Position numbers and translations under genes: made by a program
Shown: piece after piece, positions 18,020 through 25,644 of the stretch
How positions within the stretch are numbered: position 1 is the stretch's first letter
How the letters are laid out: each line of letters starts with the position of its first letter
Notes under the pieces: model-generated
Database searches by the model: none
Seen by the model: only the letters and a program-made list of their open reading frames with translations
Told to the model about the DNA's origin: nothing
Assembly: GCF_030816075.1 (NCBI RefSeq)
Contig: NZ_JAUSXO010000001.1
Coordinates: forward strand, 3,348,001 to 3,412,000
Direction: 5' to 3'
DNA length: 64,000 bases
From: Arthrobacter agilis
GTDB taxonomy: Bacteria; Actinomycetota; Actinomycetes; Actinomycetales; Micrococcaceae

Positions 18020-18186
18020 TTAAGTCAATCACCGTGCCGGCGTGGGGAAATGCTTCTCCTGAGGCCCCGGAACATGTCGATCAGGCGCCCTGAAACGGCT
18101 CGTCCACCGCCGGCGCGCCGGCTTCCAGCAGCTCCTGCGGGAAGCCGGCGCCCTGGCGGCGCACCGTCCCGGAGCTGCTCCCGGGC

Positions 18187-18579
18187 TCAGTCGCCGGTCT
18201 CCTTGCGGGCGTCGTCGCGCTCCTTGACCCGTGCGGCTTCCGCTCGGACCGCTGCCTGCGTGGACCTCTCGGCGACCAGCCACGCAGGCGGATCCTGCAG
18301 GAGGGTACCGATCTGCTCGCTCGTCAGGGGGTCGGTGATCCCGCCGCGGGCCAGGCCGCTGATGGAGATGCCGAGCTTCTGCGCGACGACGGGGCGCGGG
18401 TGCGGGCCGGTGCGGCGCAGGTCTGCGAGCCACTCGGGCGGTGTCTGCTGCAGTTCGTTGAACTCCGCACGCGTCAGCTCGGTCTCCTGGAAATCCCGGG
18501 GAGCGGCGGGCAGGTAGATGCCCAGTTTCTTGGCCGCGGTGGCGGGCTTCAGGGTCTGGGGGGTCTTCGGGGGATTCAT
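18187..18579 (-). CDS. DUF5997 family protein
   Basis: 130-residue protein (MNPPKTPQTLKPATAAKKLG...) that matches the actinobacterial DUF5997 family: an N-terminal KKLGIYL segment, then TELTRAEFNELQQ, PPEWLADLRRTGPHPRPVVAQKLGIS and a charged C-terminal helix rich in Arg/Glu/Ala. The central part (ARGGITDPLTSEQIGTLL) resembles a helix-turn-helix-like repeat of the first half, so nucleic-acid binding is possible, but no function is established. It is divergent from a LysR-like effector-domain gene 55 bp away. That pairing recurs in related genomes as far as I know, which suggests a functional link. About 165 bases to the left (18020-18186) hold no evident gene. Confidence 0.8.
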   Translation of the reverse strand: MNPPKTPQTLKPATAAKKLGIYLPAAPRDFQETELTRAEFNELQQTPPEWLADLRRTGPHPRPVVAQKLGISISGLARGGITDPLTSEQIGTLLQDPPAWLVAERSTQAAVRAEAARVKERDDARKETGD

Positions 18580-18634
18580 GATCCCAGCTTAACGGCCACA
18601 TCTGCGGGGGAGGGCCAGGCGCTACTGTGAGGAG

Positions 18635-19360
18635 GTGCCCGCCGACCAGCCCCGAATCCTGTCCGTCGGCTTCGTCCCGGGTGTCACGCCGGGCAAGTGG
18701 GTGGCCCGGTGGCGCGAGCGGCATCCGGAGACGCCCCTCGAGCTCCACCAGCACGACGACGCCCTGGTGGCGCTCCGGGACGCATCCGACGACGTCGTCT
18801 TCGTGCGGCTGCCCGTGGACCGCGCGGGGATCCACCTGATCCCCCTCTACGACGAGCAGCCCGTGGCCGTCATGTCGCGGGAGAACGAGCTCTCGCTCTA
18901 CGAGGACGTGCCGCTCGAGGACCTCGAGGGGGAGACCCTGCTCGACGTCGGCGAGTGCGGCGGCCCGAGGACGGCCGTCGAGGTAGCGGCCTCGGGGGCC
19001 GGCGTCGTGATCCTGCCCATGTCCCTGGCCCGCCTGTACGCGCGGAAGGACGCGGTGCACCGGCCCGTCCCCGGCCTGCCCGTCACCACGATCGGCATCG
19101 CCTGGCGGACGGAGGACGAGTCCGACGACGTCGAGGAGTTCATCGGCATCGTCCGCGGGCGGACGGCCCAGAGTTCGAGGCAGCCCTCCCAGCGCGAGGC
19201 GCCGAAGAAGAGCGCGTCGCAGAAGGCGGCCGCGAAGAAGGCCGCGGCCCAGCAGGGGACCGCCGGGGGCAGGACGCAGAAGGGCGGCGGGAAACCGCAG
19301 CAGGGGAAGCAGCAGGGGAAACCGGCCCGCCCGTCGGGCACGCGGGGCAAGCGGCGCTGA
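18635..19360 (+). CDS. LysR-type effector-binding-domain protein without DNA-binding domain, Lys/Gln-rich tail
   Basis: 241 residues. The first ~165 match the periplasmic-binding-like effector domain of LysR regulators (ILSVGFVPGVTPGKWVARW, VVFVRLPVDRAGIHLIPLYDEQPVAVM, GAGVVILPMSLARLYARKD), but there is no N-terminal helix-turn-helix and no room for one. The last ~75 residues are a basic low-complexity tail of Lys, Ala, Gln and Gly. TACTGT lies exactly six bases before the GTG start, so transcription may be leaderless; GAGGAG also abuts the start. It may be a small-molecule sensor or an RNA/DNA-associated protein; its substrate is unknown. Confidence 0.78.
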   Translation: MPADQPRILSVGFVPGVTPGKWVARWRERHPETPLELHQHDDALVALRDASDDVVFVRLPVDRAGIHLIPLYDEQPVAVMSRENELSLYEDVPLEDLEGETLLDVGECGGPRTAVEVAASGAGVVILPMSLARLYARKDAVHRPVPGLPVTTIGIAWRTEDESDDVEEFIGIVRGRTAQSSRQPSQREAPKKSASQKAAAKKAAAQQGTAGGRTQKGGGKPQQGKQQGKPARPSGTRGKRR

Positions 19361-19442
19361 CGGTTCCCGCCGGAGCGGCGGTGCAGAATGGACCTGCCGG
19401 TCACGCCACGCAGTGACCGCCCGCCACGACCCGGAGCAGCCC

Positions 19443-21119
19443 ATGGACGCAGACGTTCTCATCATCGGTGCCGGACTCGCCGGACTCGTCGCGAGCAACG
19501 AGCTGGTCAGGGCGGGCCGGAAGGTGATCGTCGTCGAGCAGGAGAACGCACGGAACCTCGGCGGCCAGGCGTTCTGGTCCTTCGGCGGGATCTTCCTGGT
19601 GGACACCCCGATGCAGCGGCGCCTCGGTGTGAAGGATTCGTTCGACCTCGCCTGGCAGGACTGGCAGGGCTCCGCCGGTTGGGACCGGCTGCACGGCGAG
19701 CTGCCCGAGGACGAGTGGGCCGCCCGGTGGGGCCGCGCGTACGTCGAGTTCGCCGCCGGGGACAAGCGCCCCTGGCTCGAGGAACAGGGCGTGAAGTTCA
19801 CCCCGCTCGTGGGCTGGGCCGAGCGGGGAAGCGGGACGGCGGCCGGCCACGGCAATTCCGTACCGCGGTTCCATGTGCCGTGGGGTACGGGCACCGGGAT
19901 CTCCGAGCCGTTCGCCGACAAGGCGCGGGCAGCCGCCGAGGAGGGGGCCCTGACCTTCCGTTTCCGTCACCGGGTGGACGGCCTCGTCCTGGACGGCGAC
20001 ACCGTGACCGGTGTGCACGGGACGGTCCTGGCGCCCGACGACGCCGCCCGTGGCGTCTCCTCGAACCGCGAGGCCGTCGGGAGCTTCGAGCTGAGGGCGC
20101 AGGCGGTCGTGATCGCCAGCGGGGGGATCGGCGGCAACCATGAGCAGGTCCGTGCCTGGTGGCCCGCACGCCTCGGCACGCCGCCGGCGAGGATGATCAC
20201 CGGTGTCCCGGAGCACGTGGACGGCAGGATGCTCGACATCGCGGCGGACGCCGGCGTCCGCCTGGTCAACCGGGACCGAATGTGGCACTACACGGAGGGT
20301 GTGCGGAACTGGGACCCGGTGTGGCCGCAGCACGGCATCCGGATCCTGCCCGGCCCGTCCTCCCTGTGGTTCGACGCGCTCGGACGGCGCCTGCCCGCGC
20401 CGGGCCTCCCCGGCCACGACACGATCGGGACGCTGAAGATCCTCCGCACCACGCCCGATATCGCCGGGTATGACCACTCGTGGTTCATCCTGACGCAGAA
20501 GATGATCGAGAAGGAGTTCGCCCTCTCGGGGTCGGAGCAGAACCCCGACCTCACGGACCGGGACCTGAAGCTGCTGCTCCGGAGCCGGCTGGGCAAGGGT
20601 GCGCCACCACCCGTGGAGGCGTTCAAGAAGAACGGCGAGGATTTCGTGGTCGCCGACACCCTGCCGGAACTCGTGGACGCCATGAACGCCCTGACCGACA
20701 CCCCGCTGCTCGATCCCGGGCTCATCGAGCGGCAGATCAGGCAGCGGGACGCGGAACTGGACAACGCCTACTCCAAGGACGTGCAGGTCATGAGCATCCA
20801 CAACTCACGCCGGTTCCTCGGGGACCGGCTGACCCGGACCGCGCGTCCCCACAAGGTCCTCGACCCCGCCGCCGGTCCGCTGATCGCCGTGAAGCTGCAC
20901 ATCATCACGCGGAAGACCCTGGGGGGCATCCAGACGGACCTCGACGGCAGGGCCTTCACCGCGGCCGGGACCCCGATCCACGGACTCTACGCCGCGGGAG
21001 AGGCCGCCGGGTTCGGCGGGGGCGGCGCCCACGGGTACAACGCCCTCGAAGGGACCTTCCTGGGCGGCTGCATCTTCTCCGGCCGTACCGTGGGCCGCTC
21101 GCTCGCGGCGCTGCTGTAG
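19443..21119 (+). CDS. FAD-binding dehydrogenase, 3-ketosteroid-dehydrogenase/fumarate-reductase superfamily
   Basis: 558-residue flavoprotein. N-terminal dinucleotide-binding motif VLIIGAGLAGLVASNEL (about 6-22) with the acid end VVVEQE, the GGQAFWSFGGIF segment, then a substrate/cap domain, AVVIASGGIGGNHEQVRAWW, and the C-terminal FAD closure GLYAAGEAAGFGGGGAHGYNALEG. Such enzymes dehydrogenate ketosteroids or related alicyclic substrates, or reduce C=C bonds; the true substrate cannot be read from sequence. The ATG at 19443 has GGAG about eight bases before it; a GTG at 19413 is possible. It converges on an SDR gene with 7 bp between stops. Confidence 0.85.
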   Translation: MDADVLIIGAGLAGLVASNELVRAGRKVIVVEQENARNLGGQAFWSFGGIFLVDTPMQRRLGVKDSFDLAWQDWQGSAGWDRLHGELPEDEWAARWGRAYVEFAAGDKRPWLEEQGVKFTPLVGWAERGSGTAAGHGNSVPRFHVPWGTGTGISEPFADKARAAAEEGALTFRFRHRVDGLVLDGDTVTGVHGTVLAPDDAARGVSSNREAVGSFELRAQAVVIASGGIGGNHEQVRAWWPARLGTPPARMITGVPEHVDGRMLDIAADAGVRLVNRDRMWHYTEGVRNWDPVWPQHGIRILPGPSSLWFDALGRRLPAPGLPGHDTIGTLKILRTTPDIAGYDHSWFILTQKMIEKEFALSGSEQNPDLTDRDLKLLLRSRLGKGAPPPVEAFKKNGEDFVVADTLPELVDAMNALTDTPLLDPGLIERQIRQRDAELDNAYSKDVQVMSIHNSRRFLGDRLTRTARPHKVLDPAAGPLIAVKLHIITRKTLGGIQTDLDGRAFTAAGTPIHGLYAAGEAAGFGGGGAHGYNALEGTFLGGCIFSGRTVGRSLAALL

Positions 21120-21126
21120 GGCCGGC

Positions 21127-21888
21127 TCAGGCCTGTGCGGGCTGGCCGTTGCTGGCCATGGTGCCGCCGTCCACGGGGAGCACGACGCCGGTGATGAAGC
21201 GCGCGTCGTCGCTCGCGAGGAAGGTGATGGCGGCGGCGACCTCCTCCGGCAGGCCACCGCGTCCGAGCGCGATCCGCCCCGCGAACTCGTCGGAGAGCCG
21301 GTGCGGCTCACCGTCGCTCGTGAGGACCGTCCAGATGAAGCCCGGCGCGACGGCGTTGACCCGCACGCCGTCCTTGCCGTGGTCCAGTGCGACCGCCCGC
21401 GTGAAGTTGCTGACCCCGCCCTTGGCCGCGTTGTAGGCGCTCATGCGCCAGTCCGCGGCGAGGCCGGAGACGGAGGAGACGTTGACGATGCACCCCTTGC
21501 TCTCCAGGAGGTGTTCCAGGGCGGCCTTCGTCCCGTAGAACACGCCGGAGAGGTCGGTCTCGATAACGCGATGCCAGTCCTCGACGCTCGTGTCCTGCAC
21601 GGTGCCCTGCGTGATGGTGCCCGCGTTGTTGACGAGGACATCCAGGCGCCCGTACCGCTGCACGGTCTCCTGGACCATGACGGCCACCTGCCCGTAGTCG
21701 GATGAATCCGTGACGACCGCCGTCGCCCGCTCCTCGGGCAGGGACGCGACGACGGCGTCGATCTTGTCCGCGACGGAATCCGTCAGGACCACCCGCGCCC
21801 CTTCGGCGACGAAGCGCCGGGCCGTGGCCTCGCCGATGCCCGAACCGGCCCCTGTCACGATGACGACTCTGCCGTCGAACCGCTGCAT
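21127..21888 (-). CDS. SDR-family oxidoreductase
   Basis: 253-residue short-chain dehydrogenase with the classical NAD(P) motif TGAGSGIG (about 12-19), NNAG, the catalytic Ser/Tyr/Lys (NVSSVSG, then YNAAKGG) and the C-terminal GTMASNGQ. Asp at the end of the second strand (VLTDSV) favours NAD over NADP. It could oxidise a secondary alcohol or reduce a ketone; neighbours do not define the substrate. It is convergent with the FAD dehydrogenase and followed by a 63-residue gene 9 bp upstream in the same direction. Confidence 0.88.
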   Translation of the reverse strand: MQRFDGRVVIVTGAGSGIGEATARRFVAEGARVVLTDSVADKIDAVVASLPEERATAVVTDSSDYGQVAVMVQETVQRYGRLDVLVNNAGTITQGTVQDTSVEDWHRVIETDLSGVFYGTKAALEHLLESKGCIVNVSSVSGLAADWRMSAYNAAKGGVSNFTRAVALDHGKDGVRVNAVAPGFIWTVLTSDGEPHRLSDEFAGRIALGRGGLPEEVAAAITFLASDDARFITGVVLPVDGGTMASNGQPAQA

Positions 21889-21897
21889 GGCCGCCGC

Positions 21898-22089
21898 CTA
21901 GTCCGGGGTCTCGGACTGGAGGTCGATGAACTGCCACGTGTCCTCATCGAGCCCGCCGCCCCCCGGGCCACCCGCCTCGGTGACCGCCGTCCTCACGGAC
22001 TCCGGCAGGTCCTCGGCACCAGGGTGCTCCCGGAGCCATTGCTTCGCCTCGATGTCCACGCGCGTCCACCATTGCTCTACGGGGTCCAT
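21898..22089 (-). CDS. Small hypothetical protein
   Basis: 63 residues starting MDPVEQWWTRVDIEAKQWLREHPGAEDLP, acidic, with a Gly-rich turn (EAGGPGGGG) and ending QSETPD. The ATG at 22089 is preceded by GGAG at good spacing. It lies 9 bp before the SDR start in the same direction and is probably the first gene of that two-gene unit. I recognise no domain. Confidence 0.6.
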   Translation of the reverse strand: MDPVEQWWTRVDIEAKQWLREHPGAEDLPESVRTAVTEAGGPGGGGLDEDTWQFIDLQSETPD

Positions 22090-22177
22090 TGCCACGCTCC
22101 TCTCGTTTCCTCCACCGTGGCATCGCACCCCTGCGCCCGCAACAGGCGCCTGTGCTCCCGGAGGAGCGCCGGACCTG

Positions 22178-22726
22178 CTAGCCGTCCTGGCCGGGCAGGG
22201 ACGAGCTGTGGCCGTGCCGGAGGCGGAGCCGGTCGATGACGGCGGCCGTGACGGCGTCGGGCGTCCCGGTGTTCTCGATCCGTATGCCCTGCTCGTCGGG
22301 CTGCAGGGGCTCGAGTGTGCTGACTTGGGAGGGCAGCAGGGACTCGGGCATGAAGTGACCGCTGCGGGTCTTCATCCGTTCGAGGATGAGGCCGGTGTCG
22401 CCGAGCAGGTGCACGAACCGCACACTGCCCTCGGCCTGTGTGAGGACGTCGCGGTAGGAGCGCCGCAGGGCCGAGCAGGTCACCACGGTGCTGCGGCCCG
22501 CGCGTGCCTGGGCGGTCATCCAGTCCCGCAGGGATTCCAGCCACGGTCGGCGGTCCTCGTCGGTGAGCGGTGTCCCGGAGCTCATCCTGGCGATGTTGGC
22601 TGCGGGGTGGAAGTCGTCGGCCTCGGCGAAGATCCAGCCGAGCTGCTCGGCGAGGCGCGTGGCGATGGTCGTCTTGCCCGATCCGGAGATCCCCATGACG
22701 ATCACGTGGCAGGGGTGTCCATCCAT
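22178..22726 (-). CDS. gntK: Gluconokinase
   Basis: 182-residue P-loop kinase that phosphorylates D-gluconate to 6-phosphogluconate for the pentose phosphate pathway. Walker A GISGSGKTT at residues 12-20, then the family-specific EADDFHPAANIARMSSGTPLTD, TCSALRRSYRD, and FMPESLLPSQVSTLE. Length is typical. The ATG at 22726 follows AAGGA; the longer open frame upstream is not supported. No gluconate permease or GntR-like regulator is adjacent. A strong palindrome separates it from dps. Confidence 0.93.
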   Translation of the reverse strand: MDGHPCHVIVMGISGSGKTTIATRLAEQLGWIFAEADDFHPAANIARMSSGTPLTDEDRRPWLESLRDWMTAQARAGRSTVVTCSALRRSYRDVLTQAEGSVRFVHLLGDTGLILERMKTRSGHFMPESLLPSQVSTLEPLQPDEQGIRIENTGTPDAVTAAVIDRLRLRHGHSSSLPGQDG

Positions 22727-22784
22727 TTCTGCTGTCCTTCTCTGATGTTCAGGGGGCGGGCGACGGGTCCCCGCTCCGGACACG

Positions 22785-22816
22785 GGAAGGGAGGCACCGG
22801 CCGGTGCCTCCCTTCC
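22785..22816. terminator. Perfect inverted repeat, terminator of dps
   Basis: 32-base perfect palindrome whose arms start GGAAGGGAGGCACC and close as CCGGCCGG in the middle. It lies 20 bases beyond the dps stop on the minus strand and would form a long stem when transcribed. It could also insulate gluconokinase. Confidence 0.75.
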
Positions 22817-22836
22817 GATCGGACGGGTGCCGTGCG

Positions 22837-23331
22837 TCAGACGGTCGCGTGCTCCGTGCCGACGGGCGTGACGACCTCCGCGGTCGGCTCCATGTTCTCG
22901 GCGTCGACCATCCACGCGTACTGCTCGAGCTTCGCGATGAACCCGTGCAGCAGGTCCGCCGTCGTCGGGTCCTCCTCGTCGATCTGGTCGTGGACGTCGC
23001 GCATGGTCTTCACGGAGGCGTTCAGCATGTTGACCACGAGGCCCACGGTGTCCTTGGTCGAGACGAGCCCGGCCGGGAACGGCTGGATCCTGGTGCCCTC
23101 GGCGACGGCGACGCTGCGGCCGTCGGGGACGGCGTGCAGGGCGCGCATGCGCTCCGCCATCTCGTCGGCGAAGGTGCGGGCGTCGTCGATGATCTCGTCC
23201 AGCTGCAGGTGGAGGTCGCGGAAGTTCTTGCCGACCACGTTCCAGTGGGCCTGCTTGCCCTGCAGGTGCAGTTCGATGAGGTCGACCAGGACGGCCTGCA
23301 TGTTGTCCGTGAGGGTGGGTGAAGCCTTCAT
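22837..23331 (-). CDS. dps: Dps-family ferritin-like DNA-protection protein
   Basis: 164-residue four-helix protein that stores iron with H2O2 as oxidant and shields DNA in starvation. Ferroxidase residues are visible: KQAHWNV (His29), DLHLQLDE (His41, Asp45) and ARTFADEMAER (Asp56, Glu60). Usual length. ATG at 23331; the 200 bases to its right are shared with the divergent SRPBCC gene and hold no other gene. The palindrome beyond the stop ends the transcript. Confidence 0.94.
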   Translation of the reverse strand: MKASPTLTDNMQAVLVDLIELHLQGKQAHWNVVGKNFRDLHLQLDEIIDDARTFADEMAERMRALHAVPDGRSVAVAEGTRIQPFPAGLVSTKDTVGLVVNMLNASVKTMRDVHDQIDEEDPTTADLLHGFIAKLEQYAWMVDAENMEPTAEVVTPVGTEHATV

Positions 23332-23532
23332 GAATCCTCCAGTGCTAGATTTCCTGCTCCTGGCGGGGTTCGGACACGCCGGGTCCCGCCGGATGGACTC
23401 CTTTCACCCTAGACCCGCGCGTTGGCCAATTCCACCCGATCTACATACGCTAAGGGGACTTATGGTTAGCTGTGTCCGATCCCCCGGAAGGGGATGGGGG
23501 CGGCGCCGGAGTCTCTACGAAGGAGGAACCTT

Positions 23533-24078
23533 TTGGCTTCAGTGCAGGAATCTATCGACGTAGCAGTACCGGTCAGCACGGCCTACAACCAGTGGACCCA
23601 GTTCGAGAGCTTCCCCCGGTTCATGGGGGGCGTCGAGTCGATCACGCAGACCTCCGACACCTCCACCCACTGGGTGACGAGCATCGGCGGCGTGCGGCGC
23701 GAGTTCGACGCCGAGATCACCGAACAGCACCCCGACGAGAGGGTGGCCTGGAAGAGCACCGACGGCGAATCCCACGCCGGCGTGGTGACCTTCCACCGCC
23801 TCGATGAGAGCACCACGCGGCTCATGGTGCAGATCGACTGGCACCCCGAGACGTTCACCGAGAAGGTCGGTGCCGTCGTGAATGCCGATGCCGCCCAGGT
23901 GAAGGGCGACCTCAAGCGGTTCAAGGAGTTCATCGAGAAGAGCGGTGGGGAGACCGGCGCCTGGCGCGGGGACGTCGCCGCCCCGCCGACCGGTGGCTCC
24001 GACGCGATGCCGGCCAACAGCACGCTGCCGGACACCTCGACGAACGACCCCGATTCGGGCGGACCACGCATCAGCTGA
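23533..24078 (+). CDS. SRPBCC-family (cyclase/dehydrase-like) protein
   Basis: 181 residues with a START-like hydrophobic pocket domain (about 1-150: ESIDVAVPVSTAYNQWTQFE, SFPRFMGGVESI, RVAWKSTDGESHAGVVTFH, KRFKEFIEKSG), then a flexible Gly/Ser/Thr/Pro tail. I place the start at the TTG at 23533 because AGGAGG lies eight bases upstream and the family begins just there; an upstream GTG would add a non-family extension. Substrates of this subgroup are unknown; similar proteins are often stress-linked. It diverges from dps. Confidence 0.83.
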   Translation: MASVQESIDVAVPVSTAYNQWTQFESFPRFMGGVESITQTSDTSTHWVTSIGGVRREFDAEITEQHPDERVAWKSTDGESHAGVVTFHRLDESTTRLMVQIDWHPETFTEKVGAVVNADAAQVKGDLKRFKEFIEKSGGETGAWRGDVAAPPTGGSDAMPANSTLPDTSTNDPDSGGPRIS

Positions 24079-24093
24079 CGCACGGACTGCAGG

Positions 24094-24125
24094 ACGAGGC
24101 GGATCCCCCCGGGGGTCCGCCTCGT
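24094..24125. terminator. Bidirectional hairpin terminator
   Basis: ACGAGGCGGA pairs with TCCGCCTCGT, extended by C5/G5 with one bulged T. It lies 15 bases after the SRPBCC stop and 7 bases beyond the pstS stop, so it can serve both convergent genes. T-rich bases follow on the plus strand. Confidence 0.75.
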
Positions 24126-24132
24126 TCTCGTC

Positions 24133-25245
24133 CTAGGGGATCTCGCCGACCTCGATCGACGCGATCGCCTCGGTGGCCAGCTGTGACAGGTCGGGCGAGA
24201 TGGGTGAGCTCTTCGCCGCCTCCGCGGCCGCCTCCTGCCCCTCCGGGCTGACGGCATAGGTACCGAAGGCGCGGACGACGGCGGCGGTCGACTCGTTCTC
24301 GTAACGCGCGCAGTAGACGTGGTAGGACACCAGGACCAGCGGGTAAACGCCCGGTGCCCCGGTGGTCCGGTCGAGGTCGAGTGCGATGTCGTAGTCCGCA
24401 CGGTCCGGAACGCGGGACGCGAGGTCGACGGCGGCCGCGGCTGCCTCCGGGCCTGCCGGGACGTAGGCGTCCCCGACCTTCAGGGACACGCGGCCGAGGG
24501 GGTCCCCGACGGCGGAATCGTCCGCATAGGTCACCGCGCCCTCGGTGGCGGCCACGGTGCTGACCACACCAGCGTTGCCCTTGGCGTTCTCGTTCTCGAG
24601 TCCGGAGGGCCAGGTGCCGTCGGGTTCCTCGGTCCAGACCTCGGGCACGACGGCATGCAGGTAATCGGTGAAGTTCTCCGTCGTACCGGAGTCGTCGGAC
24701 CGGCTGACCGCCGAGATGGGCCGCGCGGGGAGTTCGACCCCCGGGTTCTGGGCCGCGATGACGGGGTCGTTCCACACCGCGATCTCCCCCCGGAAGATCC
24801 GGGCCACGGTGGCGGCGTCGAGATCCAGTTCCGTGATCCCGGGCAGGTTGAAGGCGATGCTGATCGGGGAGATGTAGGCGGGGATGTTGAAGGCACCGCC
24901 CGGCCCGCAGGCCTGCGTCGACTCGGCGAGCTCCTCGTCGCTGAGATAGGCGTCCGATCCGGCGAACCCGACGGCACCCGCGAGCAGCGCACCCCGTCCC
25001 GCACCCGAGCCGTCGGGCGAGTACTGCACCTGCGCACGCGGGTAGAGGGTGGCGAAGCCCGAGCGCCAGGCGTCCATGGCCGGTCCCTGCGCGGAGGATC
25101 CCGATCCGGTCACCGCGCCCTGCAGGCTCGTGTCCCCGCGCTGCGCCGCTGCTTCCTGCTCCGGTCCCAGCGGGTAGTCGGAGCCGCAGGCCGTGAGACC
25201 GAGGACGACGGCGAGGGACAGCGACAGGGGCACACGGTTTCTCAC
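24133..25245 (-). CDS. pstS: Phosphate-binding lipoprotein PstS
   Basis: Periplasmic-type binding protein (about 370 aa) that captures phosphate for the PstCAB importer. Lipoprotein signal with lipobox LTAC (Cys20), then QGAVTGSGSSAQGPAMDAW, SPDGSGAGRGALLAG, FAGSDAYLSDEEL, the RSDDSGTTENF phosphate-binding loop and NENAKGNAGV. I chose the second GTG (25245): TAACGT lies seven bases upstream and four 11-base repeats like the PHO box precede it. A GTG three codons earlier is also possible. No pstC, pstA or pstB is adjacent, so this copy stands alone here. It may be a spare receptor for an importer encoded elsewhere. Confidence 0.9.
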   Translation of the reverse strand: MRNRVPLSLSLAVVLGLTACGSDYPLGPEQEAAAQRGDTSLQGAVTGSGSSAQGPAMDAWRSGFATLYPRAQVQYSPDGSGAGRGALLAGAVGFAGSDAYLSDEELAESTQACGPGGAFNIPAYISPISIAFNLPGITELDLDAATVARIFRGEIAVWNDPVIAAQNPGVELPARPISAVSRSDDSGTTENFTDYLHAVVPEVWTEEPDGTWPSGLENENAKGNAGVVSTVAATEGAVTYADDSAVGDPLGRVSLKVGDAYVPAGPEAAAAAVDLASRVPDRADYDIALDLDRTTGAPGVYPLVLVSYHVYCARYENESTAAVVRAFGTYAVSPEGQEAAAEAAKSSPISPDLSQLATEAIASIEVGEIP

Positions 25246-25260
25246 CCTCGCCACGTTACA

Positions 25261-25304
25261 GGTGGCGAAAAGGTGAACCCAAGACGGATATCAGGTGGAC
25301 GGGA
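25261..25304 (-). promoter_or_regulatory. Putative PHO box (PhoP-type direct repeats) upstream of pstS
   Basis: On the minus strand four 11-base units follow one another with exact phasing: GTCCACC (25300-25294), a degenerate unit (25289-25283), GTTCACC (25278-25272) and CGCCACC (25267-25261). GTTCACC-type 11-base repeats are the PhoP binding unit known from Streptomyces. The array ends next to a possible -10 (TAACGT, 25258-25253) for pstS. Confidence 0.7.
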
Positions 25305-25319
25305 TGATCCGCCCCCGGA

Positions 25320-25541
25320 TCAGCCGCGCCGCAGCCGGTAGCCGTCGGCCCGGTGCACGAGCCGCCGGCCACCGCCGTCGTTCAGCTGGATCCACACCAC
25401 CGACGCATCGTCGGTCCTCATGTCCAGCACCCCGCGGAGCTGCGTCCCCGCCGCGTGCTGGAGGGTGACGTGTTCGCCACGCTCGAAGCCCGACCAGTCC
25501 TGCAGGTCGGCATCACTGGCAGGGGGGAGGGGGGTGTCCAT
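25320..25541 (-). CDS. Small hypothetical protein
   Basis: 73 residues (MDTPLPPASDADLQDWSGFE...), mostly beta-prone, with a middle part VTLQHAAGTQLRGVLDMRTDD and WIQLNDGGGRRLVHRADGYRL at the C-terminus, suggesting a small SH3- or OB-like barrel. GAAAGG precedes the ATG at good spacing. It lies upstream of pstS in the same direction but is separated by the PHO-like array, so it is probably a separate unit. Not recognised. Confidence 0.6.
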   Translation of the reverse strand: MDTPLPPASDADLQDWSGFERGEHVTLQHAAGTQLRGVLDMRTDDASVVWIQLNDGGGRRLVHRADGYRLRRG

Positions 25542-25644
25542 GGCGGGCCTTTCGCAGGGGATCGGGACTCCTCACGCTAGCCACCTCTCCTGAACGCCGC
25601 ATGAACGTGCTGTTAAAACTGTGGCATTCCTCACATCGGCCGGT

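Noticed and set aside
18029..19921. Very long minus-strand open frame (630 codons)
   Set aside because: It is antisense to the DUF5997, LysR-like and FAD dehydrogenase genes and has no family signature; long shadow frames are expected at this G+C.
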